Assembly (NCBI GenBank): GCA_016790515.1
Contig: JAEUOY010000067.1
Location: 1-32,257 of the forward strand
Length of the DNA stretch: 32,257 bases
DNA from: Burkholderiaceae bacterium
Lineage (GTDB): Bacteria; Pseudomonadota; Gammaproteobacteria; Burkholderiales; Burkholderiaceae_C
Reading direction: 5' to 3'
Shown piece after piece: positions 1-8,269 of this stretch (its first letter is position 1; every line of letters begins with the position of its first letter). The notes below the pieces were generated by a model. It saw nothing but the letters and a program-made list of their open reading frames with translations, did not search any database and had not been told where the DNA came from. The position numbers and the translations under genes were made by a program.

Positions 1-144
1 CCAAGAAGGCGCCCCAAAAGGGCGTCGTCAGCGCGGCAAAATAGCGTCGTCCACAGGGTGCTTCGAGATGCCCTTCGGCGCCACGCCAAGTGGCGGGCAT
101 ATGCCGACTCCGGGTGGCCGGATTACGCCGACTCCTGACACGGG

Positions 145-849
145 GTGCAGACCTCGCGCTGGCTCATCGAGCACCTGCTGCAGGCCGAAGCCACCGACCG
201 GGCGATGCGCTCGGTGCGCCACCAGCTCAACGCGGCGAAGTTCCCGGTGCACCGCGACCTCGCGGGCTTCGACTTCGACATCTCGCCGGTAGACCGCAAG
301 CTGGCGCTGCAGCTGGCCGACATGTCGTTCACGAGCAAGGCACACAACGTCGTGCTGGTGGGCGGGCCGGGCACCGGCAAGAGCCATCTGGCCACCGCCA
401 TCGCGATGTCGGGCATCACCCGTCACGGCATGCGGGTGCGCTTCTACTCCACGGTCGACCTGGTCAACGCGCTGGAGCAGGAGAAGGCCCAGGGCAAGGC
501 CGGACGCATCGCCGCGAGCCTGCTGCGCATGGACGCGGTCATCCTCGACGAGCTGGGGTACCTGCCCTTCAGCCAGGCCGGCGGCGCGCTGCTGTTCCAC
601 CTGCTGAGCAAGCTCTACGAGCACACCAGCGTGATCATCACCACCAACCTGGACTTCGCCGAATGGACCCAGGTCTTCGGCGACGCCAAGATGACCACCG
701 CCTTGCTCGATCGGCTCACCCACCACTGCCACATTCTGGAGACCGGCAACGAGTCGATCCGCTTCAGCCGCAGCACCGCCGCGGCCAAGAAGCGCGTGAA
801 GGAGCGTGAGGCCAGCCGCAAGCCGGCACCGACTCCCACGCGAGCGTAG
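145..849 (+). pseudogene. IstB-like ATPase of an IS21-type element, 5' truncated
   Basis: IstB is the AAA+ ATP-binding helper of IS21 transposition and works with the IstA transposase. The 234-residue frame has a Walker A motif (GGPGTGKS, about residues 74-81), a Walker B (AVILDELGY) and a sensor-like ITTN, so the ATPase core is intact. Family members are usually about 250-265 residues and begin with a helical region that is missing here. The frame opens at a GTG at 145 that lacks a ribosome binding site and follows an in-frame TGA at 136-138. The start is therefore probably an artefact of a deletion that removed istA and the first 30 or so codons of istB. The C-terminus is rich in Lys, Arg and Pro. 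Expression is doubtful. Confidence 0.8.
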
Positions 850-1009
850 AGGCCCGGACAAGGCCGCCCCGCGCGGGACAAGCTGCTACGGGCTCCGCCC
901 TGCGCAGCTTGTCCCGCGCCACCTTCTCCGACCCGAAACCTGCGCCGACCCGGCGCTGGGATCTACACTTATCCACACCCGGCGGCCACACCGCCGGCAA
1001 CCAGCCCCG

Positions 1010-1058
1010 GGTCAATATTCGGTCGGCAGGGTGGGTCAGAATTCAGTCGGCGCCGACA
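1010..1058 (+). repeat. Right terminal repeats of the IS21-type element
   Basis: Two related units, GGTCAATATTCGGTCGGC and GGTCAGAATTCAGTCGGC, lie 24 bp apart and end in GCCGACA at 1058. Matching inverted units (GCCGACTCC at 103-111 and 127-135) have the same 24-bp period. Multiple terminal repeats of this sort bind the IstA transposase in IS21-family elements. Confidence 0.6.
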
Positions 1059-1181
1059 GCGCAGCGTCTGCTCGACCAGGCCCAGTTCCTTGGCGGCCAC
1101 CACGATGCCCACCGCCTGGGCGTGCTTGACGGCCTGCTCCTTGAACTCGGCCGTGTACCCCTGCTTCGGGATCTTCTTCAT
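1059..1181 (-). pseudogene. IS3-family transposase OrfA, N-terminal fragment
   Basis: The minus-strand frame begins MKKIPKQGYTAEFKEQAVKH and continues with AAKELGLVEQTLR, which is the N-terminal helix-turn-helix of IS3-type OrfA proteins. The match stops after TLR, at 1059, exactly where the IS21-type end begins; downstream codons belong to that element. About 41 codons survive of an OrfA that is normally near 90-100. The ribosome binding site (GAAGGA, about 1190-1197) and start at 1181 are intact. No orfB is seen in the window. Confidence 0.75.
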
Positions 1182-1247
1182 TCCGCTTCCTTCAGGTCTC
1201 GATGCTAACCATCGGCCCTTGGAAGGCGAAAAACGGCGGGCAGCTCA
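1182..1247 (-). mobile_element. Probable left end of the IS3-type element
   Basis: This short non-coding stretch lies upstream of the orfA fragment. Read on the minus strand it starts TGAGCTGCCCGCC at 1247, which has the 5'-TG and GC-rich form of IS3-family ends. It also coincides with the point where integrase coding homology (ending ...GRYPELS) is lost. The exact end and target duplication cannot be confirmed because the other half is missing. Confidence 0.4.
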
Positions 1248-1446
1248 GTTCCGGATAGCGCCCGAGAACCTTCTCCTTGAAGCGTCCGTTGAGTCGGAAG
1301 CGGAGGATCCACGAGGCCTTGCCGGCCTGCGCGGCGGTGGTGCTCGCGACGAAGGTCAGTCCTTCGCCGACCCCGCGGTCTACCGGGCCTGCGGCGAGCC
1401 AGGCCTTGAGTTCGCGATCGGTGATGGGTCGTTGCTGTCGGTTCAT
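1243..1446 (-). pseudogene. Tyrosine-type phage integrase, N-terminal fragment
   Basis: An ATG at 1446, with an AGGAG about 10 bp upstream, opens about 68 codons that resemble the N-terminal arm-binding domain (DUF4102-like) of P4/prophage-type tyrosine recombinases. Recognisable parts are ITDRELKAWLAAG near the start, ASWILRFRLNGRFKEKVLG, and then GRYPELS. The catalytic domain is absent, because homology breaks at about 1243 at the presumed IS3-type end. The frame then runs through foreign sequence to a stop at 1192. This is likely the relic of an integrated island whose body was lost or lies left of the window. Confidence 0.65.
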
Positions 1447-1646
1447 GTCCCAGAGGCTCCTGTGAGGCTGTGGGGTTTTTTGTCGGGTGCGCATGCCAAG
1501 AGCGCCGCGAACCCGAAAAGCCCCACCATAAACCCCACAGGTTGCGCGCGCTTCGCTGCGACGCCCTGGGACGGCCCGGAACAAAATATCCTTGCACGAC
1601 AGCGGGTTAGCTCAACTTCGGGGACCCCTTGGGACCCCCCGAAAAG
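1447..1646. other. Integrase upstream region with inverted repeats
   Basis: This 200-bp stretch between the integrase fragment and yicC has no convincing gene. It holds an 11-bp perfect inverted repeat, CTGTGGGGTTT (1468-1478) and AAACCCCACAG (1530-1540), and a G/C-run block GGGGACCCCTTGGGACCCC at 1620-1638. Repeats in this position could be integrase arm sites or an operator. That is inference. Confidence 0.4.
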
Positions 1647-2570
1647 CTACTCGATGTTCTGCACCTGCTCTCGCATCTGCTCGATCGCGACCTTCATCTC
1701 CACCGAGACGTTGGTCAGTTCCAGCGCCGAGGCCTTGCTGCCCAGCGTGTTGGCCTCGCGCTGCAGTTCCTGGATCAGGAAGTCCAGCCGCTTGCCCAGC
1801 TCACCGCCGGCCTGCAGCAGCCGGGTGATCTCGTCGAGGTGGGCCGACAGTCGCGCCAGTTCCTCGGCCACGTCGATGCGCAGCGCGTAGGCCGCGGCTT
1901 CGCTGAGCGCGCGGTCGCGCAGCGCGTCGGCCGACACGCTGCCGGCGGCGCCGGCGTTGTGCAGCGCCTCGTTCCAGCGCTCGAGAAAGCGCTGCTGCTG
2001 CCGCTGCACGACGGCGGGCACCAGCGGCGCGGCCTGCGCCGCCAGTTCGCGCAGGCGATCGATGCGCTCCATCAGGACGTCGACCAGGCGCGCGCCTTCG
2101 CGCGCGCGAGCGTCGCGCAGGCCGGCAATCGCCTCGCGTGCCGCGGCCAGCGCGGCCTCGTCGAGCCGCTCGCTGGCGCCGCCCTGGCGGCACCACAGCA
2201 GCGCCTCGTTGACGCTGAGCGGCTGCGCCTTCGGCAGCCAGCCCGCCACCGTCGATTCGAGCCGCGACAGCTTGCTGAGCTGCTCGGGCTGGGGCTGCGG
2301 CCAGCCGCTGTCGGCCTCGCGCTGGGTGGCCACGCGCAGCTCGATCTTGCCGCGCCGGAACGCCGCGCCCAGCAGCTCGCGCAGCGCCGGCTCGAGCCCG
2401 CGCAGCTCGTCGGGCAGGCGGAACGCCAGGTCGAGGAAGCGGCTGTTCACCGAACGCGCTTCCACCGACACCGCCGCGCCTGCGGCCGGGGCCTTCTGGC
2501 CCACCTCGTCGGTCGCGCCGCCGGCGCCGGCACTGGCGTGGGCGAAACCGGTCATGCTGTAAACTGCCAT
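1647..2570 (-). CDS. yicC: YicC/YloC family endoribonuclease
   Basis: YicC is a conserved bacterial endoribonuclease that forms an oligomer and acts on RNA in the cytoplasm. The 307-residue protein begins with the family signature MAVYSMTGFA. It has the conserved N-terminal region (VEARSVNSRFLDLAFRLPDEL) and ends with the C-terminal catalytic-domain signature REANTLGSKASALELT followed by KVAIEQMREQVQNIE. Length is slightly above the usual 290 or so, mainly from a Gly/Ala-rich insert near residues 14-32. It is divergent from the kinase gene, with only 30 bp between the starts, so any promoters must overlap coding sequence. A second ATG five codons downstream is less likely, given the conserved N-terminus. 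Confidence 0.93.
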   Translation of the reverse strand: MAVYSMTGFAHASAGAGGATDEVGQKAPAAGAAVSVEARSVNSRFLDLAFRLPDELRGLEPALRELLGAAFRRGKIELRVATQREADSGWPQPQPEQLSKLSRLESTVAGWLPKAQPLSVNEALLWCRQGGASERLDEAALAAAREAIAGLRDARAREGARLVDVLMERIDRLRELAAQAAPLVPAVVQRQQQRFLERWNEALHNAGAAGSVSADALRDRALSEAAAYALRIDVAEELARLSAHLDEITRLLQAGGELGKRLDFLIQELQREANTLGSKASALELTNVSVEMKVAIEQMREQVQNIE

Positions 2571-2600
2571 CGACGCGACCTATCAGGGAATCCACGGATT

Positions 2601-3569
2601 ATGTCAAAGCCCAAGCCCGCGCCGTTGCCTGCGGGCACCGTGGTCGGGGGCTACAACGTGGTCAAGAAACTGGCCGCCGGCGGCTTCGGGGTCGTGTACC
2701 TGGCCGAGGACCGCGACCGCCGCAACGTGGCGATCAAGGAATACCTGCCGGCCTCGCTGGCCGAGCGTTCGACCGGCGAGCTGACGCCCCGCGTCAAGCC
2801 CGAGAAGCAGCCGCTGTACCGGCTGGGCCTGAAGAGCTTCTTCGAGGAAGGGCGCTCGCTGGCGCAGATCAGCCACCCCAGCGTCGTCAGCGTGCTGAAC
2901 TTCTTCCGCGAGAACGAGACCGTCTACATGGTGATGAACTACCTGCAGGGCGACACCCTGCAGGACTTCATCGTCACCGCGCGCGACCTGAAGCGCGACA
3001 AGGTGTTTCGCGAGTCGACGATCCGCAGCCTGTTCGACGAGATCCTGCGCGGGCTGCGCATCGTGCACCAGCACAAGATGCTGCACCTGGACATCAAGCC
3101 GGCCAACGTCTTCATCACCAACGACAACAAGGCGGTGATGCTCGATTTCGGCGCCGCGCGCGAGGTGCTGAGCAAGGAAGGCAACTTCATCCGCCCGATG
3201 TACACGCCGGGCTTCGCGGCGCCCGAGATGTACCGCCGCGACGGCACGCTGGGTCCCTGGACCGACATCTACGCGATCGGCGCCTGCATCTACGCCTGCA
3301 TGCAGGGCTACCCGCCGAACGATGCGCCGCAGCGGCTCGAGAAGGACCGCCTCGCGCTGAGCCTGTCGCGGCTGCGCAATGTCTATTCCGACAACCTGAT
3401 CGAGGTCACGGAGTGGTGCATGTCGCTCGACCCGCTGAGCCGGCCGCAGAGCGTGTTCGCGCTGCAGAAGGAACTGGCCCGCGAGGCCGAGCGCCGCTAC
3501 ACCAAGCTGAGCTTCAGCGAACGGCTGAAGCTGCAGATCGAAAGCCTGAAGACCGGGGCCAAGACCTGA
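2601..3569 (+). CDS. Hanks-type serine/threonine protein kinase
   Basis: This 322-residue cytoplasmic Ser/Thr kinase has a complete Hanks fold. It shows a glycine loop (GGFGVVYLAED, residues 27-37), the ATP-anchoring Lys46 in VAIKEYLP, the catalytic loop HLDIKPANVF (162-171; Asp164, Lys166, Asn169), DFG at 182-184 and APE at 207-209. The catalytic loop has HLD in place of the more usual HRD, so it is a non-RD kinase. No transmembrane segment or extracellular sensor follows the kinase domain; the last 40 residues are a charged helical tail. The ATG at 2601 was chosen because family homology begins there; GGGAA lies 12 bp upstream. A PP2C phosphatase gene follows 25 bp downstream and is its likely antagonist. 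Substrates are unknown. Confidence 0.92.
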   Translation: MSKPKPAPLPAGTVVGGYNVVKKLAAGGFGVVYLAEDRDRRNVAIKEYLPASLAERSTGELTPRVKPEKQPLYRLGLKSFFEEGRSLAQISHPSVVSVLNFFRENETVYMVMNYLQGDTLQDFIVTARDLKRDKVFRESTIRSLFDEILRGLRIVHQHKMLHLDIKPANVFITNDNKAVMLDFGAAREVLSKEGNFIRPMYTPGFAAPEMYRRDGTLGPWTDIYAIGACIYACMQGYPPNDAPQRLEKDRLALSLSRLRNVYSDNLIEVTEWCMSLDPLSRPQSVFALQKELAREAERRYTKLSFSERLKLQIESLKTGAKT

Positions 3570-3594
3570 TGCGTCGTGCACCGGCGTGCCCCCG

Positions 3595-4536
3595 ATGAGG
3601 TTCGACGTCTACCAGGTCAGCCGCAAGGGTGGCCGGCCGAAGAACGAGGACCGGATGGGCTACTGCTACACCCGTTCGTCGGGGCTGTTCGCGCTGGCCG
3701 ACGGCATGGGCGGGCACCCCGAAGGCGAAGTCGCCGCGCAGCTGGCGTTGCAGACCCTGGCCGCGCTGTTCCAGCGCGACGCGAAGCCGGCGCTGAAGGA
3801 CCCGGTGCGCTTCCTGCACGATGCGGTGCTGGCCGGCCACCACCGGCTGCTTCGCTATGCCACCGAGCGCGGCCTGATCGACACGCCCCGCACCACCATC
3901 GTGGCCTGCGTGCTGCAGGACCAGGCGGCCCACTGGGTGCATTGCGGCGATTCGCGGCTGTACCTGATGCGCGACAACAAGCTCGTATCGCGCACCCGCG
4001 ACCATTCCTACACCGAGTTGCAGGACGCCTTGCAGCAGTCGGGCCAGGCGCTGCCCGCCGACCCCCAGCGCTTCAACCGCAACGTGCTGTTCACCTGCCT
4101 GGGCAGCCCGGGCAAGCCGGTCGTCGACACCGCCGGGCCGGTGATGCTGCAGCCGCGCGACCGGGTGATGCTGTGCAGCGACGGCCTGTGGGGCAGCGTC
4201 AGCGACGAGCTGATCGCCCGCCTGCTGGCGAAGCGGCCGATCGCCGACGCGGTGCCCGAGCTGGCCGAACAGGCGCTGCGCAACGGCGGCTCGCACAGTG
4301 ACAACGTCACCGTGCTGGCGGTCGAGTTCGAGGGCGCTGGCGAGACCCTGAACCCGCCGGTCGTCTCCACCCGCACGCTCGGCGAGGAGGTCTTCGCCTC
4401 GACGATCCAGGCCAGCCTGGCCGGCAGCGACGCGCCGGTCGAGGCGCAGGATGCGGCGCTGGACGAGGCCGAGATCGAACGCTCGATCCGCGAGATCAAC
4501 GAGGCGATCAAGCGGTCATCGCAGAAGGGACCCTGA
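3595..4536 (+). CDS. PP2C-family protein serine/threonine phosphatase
   Basis: This is a 313-residue metal-dependent (PPM) phosphatase. Metal- and phosphate-binding motifs appear in family order: KNEDR (16-20), ADGMGGHPEGE (35-45, Asp36), HCGDSRLYLMR (116-126, Asp119), CSDGLWG (194-200, Asp196) and SDNVTVL (235-241, Asp236). The last 70 or so residues, rich in Glu and Ala, lie outside the catalytic domain and may be a regulatory tail. A GTG at 3586 would add three residues; the ATG at 3595 is preferred because MRFDVYQ begins the conserved fold. Together with the upstream kinase it forms a reversible phosphorylation pair. Confidence 0.92.
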   Translation: MRFDVYQVSRKGGRPKNEDRMGYCYTRSSGLFALADGMGGHPEGEVAAQLALQTLAALFQRDAKPALKDPVRFLHDAVLAGHHRLLRYATERGLIDTPRTTIVACVLQDQAAHWVHCGDSRLYLMRDNKLVSRTRDHSYTELQDALQQSGQALPADPQRFNRNVLFTCLGSPGKPVVDTAGPVMLQPRDRVMLCSDGLWGSVSDELIARLLAKRPIADAVPELAEQALRNGGSHSDNVTVLAVEFEGAGETLNPPVVSTRTLGEEVFASTIQASLAGSDAPVEAQDAALDEAEIERSIREINEAIKRSSQKGP

Positions 4537-4544
4537 GGTGAACG

Positions 4545-5285
4545 ATGAGTGAATTCATGCGCGGCGACAACCGTGCCCACGATGCCTTGCGCCCGGTGGC
4601 GATCGAGCGCGGCCATACCCGCCATGCCGAGGGCTCGGTGCTGGTGAGCTTCGGCCACACCCGGGTGCTGTGCACCGCGTCGGTCGAGGAGAAGGTGCCG
4701 CCGCACAAGCGCGGCTCGGGCCAGGGCTGGGTGACCGCCGAGTACGGCATGCTGCCGCGCGCCACCCACACCCGCGGCGACCGCGAGGCCGCGCGCGGCA
4801 AGCAGAGCGGCCGCACGCAGGAGATCCAGCGCCTGATCGGCCGCTCGCTGCGCTGCGTGTTCGATCTGGCCGCGCTGGGCGAGCGCAGCATCCTGCTCGA
4901 CTGCGACGTGATCCAGGCCGACGGCGGCACCCGCACCGCGGCGATCACCGGCGCCTGGGTCGCCGCCGCCGACGCGGTGGGCTGGCTGATCGCGCAGGGC
5001 CGGCTGGCCGCCAGCCCGATCCGCGAACCGGTCGCGGCGATCTCGGTGGGCATCGTGCAGGGCGTGCCGCTGCTCGACCTGGAATACACCGAGGACTCGG
5101 CCTGCGACACCGACATGAACGTGGTGATGACGGCCTCGGGCGGCTTCGTCGAACTGCAGGGCACCGCCGAGGGTGCGCCGTTCAGCCATGCCGAGATGAA
5201 TGCCTTGCTGGCGCTGGCCGACAAGGGCATCCGCGAGCTGGTCGCGCTGCAGACGGCGGCGCTGGCGGCGCCGCTGCGCCGCTGA
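4545..5285 (+). CDS. rph: Ribonuclease PH
   Basis: RNase PH is a phosphate-dependent 3'-5' exoribonuclease that trims tRNA precursors and works as a hexameric ring. The 246-residue sequence carries the family landmarks: [19 protein letters not shown] near the N-terminus, [29 protein letters not shown] (the phosphate-binding region), [19 protein letters not shown], and [18 protein letters not shown]. It is full length, and a GAGGTG lies 5 bp upstream of the start. The downstream rdgB starts 8 bp after the stop. The order rph-rdgB-hemW is common in Beta- and Gammaproteobacteria. Confidence 0.97.
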   Translation: MSEFMRGDNRAHDALRPVAIERGHTRHAEGSVLVSFGHTRVLCTASVEEKVPPHKRGSGQGWVTAEYGMLPRATHTRGDREAARGKQSGRTQEIQRLIGRSLRCVFDLAALGERSILLDCDVIQADGGTRTAAITGAWVAAADAVGWLIAQGRLAASPIREPVAAISVGIVQGVPLLDLEYTEDSACDTDMNVVMTASGGFVELQGTAEGAPFSHAEMNALLALADKGIRELVALQTAALAAPLRR

Positions 5286-5293
5286 GCCGCGCG

Positions 5294-5932
5294 ATGAGGC
5301 TGGTGCTCGCCTCCAACAACGCCAAGAAGCTCGCCGAGTTGCGCGCGCTGCTGGCAGGCCTGCCGCTGGACATCGTCGCGCAGGGCGCGTTGGGCATCGC
5401 CGAGGCCGAAGAGCCGCACCACAGCTTCGTCGAGAACGCGCTGGCCAAGGCCCGGCATGCCGCGCGGGCCAGCGGCGGCGCGGCCGTCGCCGACGACTCG
5501 GGGCTGTGCCTGGGCGCTCTGGGCGGGGCACCGGGTGTGGCCTCGGCCCACTTTGCCGGCGAGCTGCCGCCGGTCGACGGCGAGGACCGCGAGGCGCGCC
5601 GCCGCCGCCAGGACGCTGCCAACAATGCCGCGCTGCTGGCCCGGCTGCACGGGGTGGCCGACCGGCGCGGCCATTTCGTCAGCACGCTGGTGGCGATCCG
5701 CCATGCCGACGATCCCGAGCCGCTGGTCGCCGTCGGGCGCTGGCGCGGCGAGGTGCTGGCCGCGCCGCGCGGCGACCAGGGCTTCGGCTACGACCCGCTG
5801 ATGTTCATCCCCGAACTCGGCGCCACCGTCGCCGAGCTCGACGCCGCGACCAAGAACCGCCACAGCCACCGCGCCCGCTCGGCCGCCGCGCTGCGCACGA
5901 TGCTGGCCGAGGCCTGGCACCTGGGGGCCTGA
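5294..5932 (+). CDS. rdgB: dITP/XTP pyrophosphatase (RdgB/HAM1)
   Basis: This enzyme hydrolyses non-canonical purine nucleoside triphosphates (dITP, XTP, ITP) to monophosphates and so keeps them out of DNA and RNA. The 212-residue protein begins MRLVLASNNAKKLAEL and has SFVENALAKARHAAR, the catalytic VADDSGLCL and the nucleotide-binding GFGYDPLMFIPE, all typical of the family. Open frame extends far upstream, but it is antisense or shadow sequence within rph. The ATG at 5294 sits 8 bp past the rph stop and fits the family start. Confidence 0.96.
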   Translation: MRLVLASNNAKKLAELRALLAGLPLDIVAQGALGIAEAEEPHHSFVENALAKARHAARASGGAAVADDSGLCLGALGGAPGVASAHFAGELPPVDGEDREARRRRQDAANNAALLARLHGVADRRGHFVSTLVAIRHADDPEPLVAVGRWRGEVLAAPRGDQGFGYDPLMFIPELGATVAELDAATKNRHSHRARSAAALRTMLAEAWHLGA

Positions 5933-5937
5933 GCAGC

Positions 5938-7146
5938 GTGGAGGCGGTCGACCGCTACCTGCGCCCCGGCACACTCCAGCTGGGCGAATCGCCGCCGCTG
6001 TCGCTGTACGTGCACCTGCCCTGGTGCATCGCCAAGTGCCCGTACTGCGACTTCAACTCGCATGCCCGGCCCGAAGCCGCCGCCGGCGGGCTGCCCGAGC
6101 AGCGCTACCTCGATGCACTGGTCGCCGACCTCGAGGCCGCGCTGCCGCAGGTCTGGGGCCGGCCGGTGGTCAGCGTGTTCATCGGCGGCGGCACGCCCAG
6201 CCTGTTCTCACCCGACGGCATCGCCCGGCTGCTGGCCGACATCCGCGCCCGCCTGCCACTGCTGCCGGGCTGCGAGATCACGCTGGAGGCCAACCCCGGC
6301 AGCTTCGAGCGCGAACGCTTCCGCGCCTTCCGCGCCGCCGGCGTGACGCGGCTGTCGGTGGGCGTGCAGAGCTTCGACGACACGATGCTGGCCAGGCTGG
6401 GCCGGGTGCACGATGCTGCGATGGCGCGCGCCGCGCTGGCCGAGGCCGCCGCGGCCTTCGACACCTTCAACCTCGACCTGATGTATGCGCTGCCGGGGCA
6501 GAGCCTCGCCGCCTTGCAGGCCGACCTGGAAACGGCGCTGGGCTTCGACCCGCCGCATCTGTCGATCTACCACCTGACCATCGAGCCCAACACCCGCTTC
6601 GCGCTGGCGCCGCCACCCGACCTGCCCGACGACGACCTGGCCAGCGACATGCTGGACTGGATCACCGCACGCACGGCACAGGCCGGGCTGCAGCGCTACG
6701 AGGTCTCGGCCTTCGCACGGCGCGGCCAGCGCTGCGCGCACAACCTGAACTACTGGCAGTTCGGCGACTATCTGGGCATCGGCGCCGGCGCCCATGGCAA
6801 GCTGAGCTACCCGCACCGGGTGATCCGCCAGGTGCGCTGGCGCGAGCCGCAGACCTATATGGACCGCGCGCTGGCCGGCCAGGCGATGAGCAACGACGAC
6901 GAGGTGCCGCGCGCACAGCTGCCGTTCGAGTACCTGCTCAACGCGCTGCGGCTGCGCGAGGGCTTTGCGCTGGCCGATTTCAGCGCGCGCACCGGGCTGC
7001 CGATCGGCGCCATCGCCCAGCCCCTGGCCGCGGCCGAGGCCAGGGGGCTCGTCGCGCGCGACCTGGCGCGGGTCTGGCCGACGGCGCTGGGCTTCGATTT
7101 CCTGTCCGACCTGCAGGCGATGTTCCTGCCGCCGAGTCGACCCTGA
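5938..7146 (+). CDS. hemW: HemW-type radical SAM haem chaperone
   Basis: HemW binds haem and a 4Fe-4S cluster and delivers haem to respiratory enzymes; it was long called oxygen-independent coproporphyrinogen III oxidase-like. The 402-residue protein has the radical-SAM motif CIAKCPYCDF (CxxxCxxC), GGGTPSLF, LEANPGSFE, GVQSFDD and the C-terminal HemW domain (LPFEYLLNALRLREGF). The Cys before CxxxC that is diagnostic of true HemN is absent, supporting HemW. I chose the GTG at 5938, six bases after the rdgB stop, because VEAVDRYLRPG leads into conserved SLYVHLPWC. The ribosome binding site is weak. The gene converges on cheB with only 4 bp between stops. Confidence 0.93.
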   Translation: MEAVDRYLRPGTLQLGESPPLSLYVHLPWCIAKCPYCDFNSHARPEAAAGGLPEQRYLDALVADLEAALPQVWGRPVVSVFIGGGTPSLFSPDGIARLLADIRARLPLLPGCEITLEANPGSFERERFRAFRAAGVTRLSVGVQSFDDTMLARLGRVHDAAMARAALAEAAAAFDTFNLDLMYALPGQSLAALQADLETALGFDPPHLSIYHLTIEPNTRFALAPPPDLPDDDLASDMLDWITARTAQAGLQRYEVSAFARRGQRCAHNLNYWQFGDYLGIGAGAHGKLSYPHRVIRQVRWREPQTYMDRALAGQAMSNDDEVPRAQLPFEYLLNALRLREGFALADFSARTGLPIGAIAQPLAAAEARGLVARDLARVWPTALGFDFLSDLQAMFLPPSRP

Positions 7147-7150
7147 TCGT

Positions 7151-8248
7151 TCAGACCCGGTGGATCGCCGCGCCGGAGGTGGATCGCAGCCGCTCGAGCA
7201 GCGCCGGGGCGATGCGCTGCAGCGGCAGCACCTCGTGCGCGGCGCCATGGGCAATGGCCTCGCGCGGCATGCCGAAGACGACGCAGCTGGCCTCGTCCTG
7301 GCAGACGTTCCAGCTGCCCGCGTCGCGCATCGCCTTCATCGCCCTGGCGCCGTCGCCCCCCATGCCGGTGAGCATCACGCCCAGCGCGTTGGGGCCGACC
7401 ACCCTGGCCGCCGATTCGAACAGCACCTCGACGCTGGGCTTGTGCCGGTTGACCGGCTCGCCGTCGCGCACCCGTGCCAGGTAGTTGGCGCCCGATCGCT
7501 CGACCGACAGGTGCAGCCCGCCCGGCGCGATGTAGGCGTGGCCGGGCAGGATGCGCTCGCCGTCGGCCGCTTCCTTGACCCGGATGCGGCACAGGCCGTC
7601 CAGCCGCGCAGCGTAGCTCTTCGTGAAGCCCGGCGGCATGTGCTGGGTGATCACCACCCCCGGCGCGTCCGGCGGCAGGTTCAGCAGCACCTCCTTGGTG
7701 GCCTCGGTGCCGCCGGTGGAAGCGCCGATGAAGACGATCTTCTCGGTCGACAGCCGGCCCAGCGCGGGCGCCGGCGCGGCGGCTCGTGCACCTGGCACCG
7801 AGGCGGCCGAGGCCGAGCCGGCGGCCGCCGGCGACAGCCGCCGCACCTGGGCGCGCGCGGCGGTGCGCACCTTGTCGGTGATGTCCTCGGCCAGCTGGCG
7901 CAGCCCGTCGGCGACGCCGACCTTGGGCTTGGCGACGAAGTCGATCGCGCCCAGTTCGAGCGCGCGCAGCGTCACCTCGGCGCCGCGCTCGGTCAGCGTG
8001 CTGACCATCACCACCGGCATCGGCCGCAGCCGCATCAGCTTGCCGAGGAAGTCGATGCCGTCCATGCGCGGCATCTCGACGTCCAGCGTGATCACGTCGG
8101 GGTTCAGGTTGCGGATCATCTCGCGCGCGACCAGCGGGTCGCTGGCCGCGCTGACGCATGCCATGTCGTGCTGGCGATTGATGATCTCGGCCAGCAGGCC
8201 GCGCACCAGCGCCGAATCGTCCACCACCACCACGCGCGTCTTCGCCAT
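7151..8248 (-). CDS. cheB: CheB, chemoreceptor glutamate methylesterase/deamidase
   Basis: CheB removes methyl groups from, and deamidates, chemoreceptor glutamines, resetting chemotaxis signalling. The 365-residue protein has an N-terminal receiver domain (DD at 10-11, phospho-acceptor Asp56 in [16 protein letters not shown] at 104-109). An Ala/Pro-rich linker (about 138-165) leads to the methylesterase domain with the catalytic triad: Ser177 in GASTGG, His203 in TQHMPPGF and Asp299 in GMGGDGA. The start is supported by GAGAAG 4 bp upstream. It is the last gene of cheR-cheD-cheB. No cheA, cheW or receptor gene lies nearby, so this is probably a detached or downstream part of a chemotaxis locus. 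Confidence 0.97.
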   Translation of the reverse strand: MAKTRVVVVDDSALVRGLLAEIINRQHDMACVSAASDPLVAREMIRNLNPDVITLDVEMPRMDGIDFLGKLMRLRPMPVVMVSTLTERGAEVTLRALELGAIDFVAKPKVGVADGLRQLAEDITDKVRTAARAQVRRLSPAAAGSASAASVPGARAAAPAPALGRLSTEKIVFIGASTGGTEATKEVLLNLPPDAPGVVITQHMPPGFTKSYAARLDGLCRIRVKEAADGERILPGHAYIAPGGLHLSVERSGANYLARVRDGEPVNRHKPSVEVLFESAARVVGPNALGVMLTGMGGDGARAMKAMRDAGSWNVCQDEASCVVFGMPREAIAHGAAHEVLPLQRIAPALLERLRSTSGAAIHRV

Positions 8249-8269
8249 GTACTTCTCGTCGAGGAAGAT

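Larger units (their letters stand above)
69..1058 (+). mobile_element. Internally deleted IS21-type element
   Basis: This is a remnant of an IS21-family insertion sequence. It contains a 5'-truncated istB and no istA. The right end is clear: it finishes ...GGCGCCGACA at 1058 (5'-TG when read inward from the other strand), and position 1059 continues directly into IS3-type orfA coding sequence. GTCGGC occurs at 1022 and 1046, 24 bp apart. On the left, GCCGACTCC occurs at 103 and 127, also 24 bp apart and in the opposite orientation, as expected for the multiple terminal repeats of IS21 elements. The left boundary is uncertain; TG at 69 is only a guess. The region 850-1010 holds no convincing gene. 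I infer that a deletion joined the left-end repeats to the middle of istB. Confidence 0.6.

Noticed and set aside
850-1009. Gene between istB and the IS21-type right end
   Set aside because: Short frames only, no ribosome binding sites and no family resemblance; treated as IS non-coding sequence.
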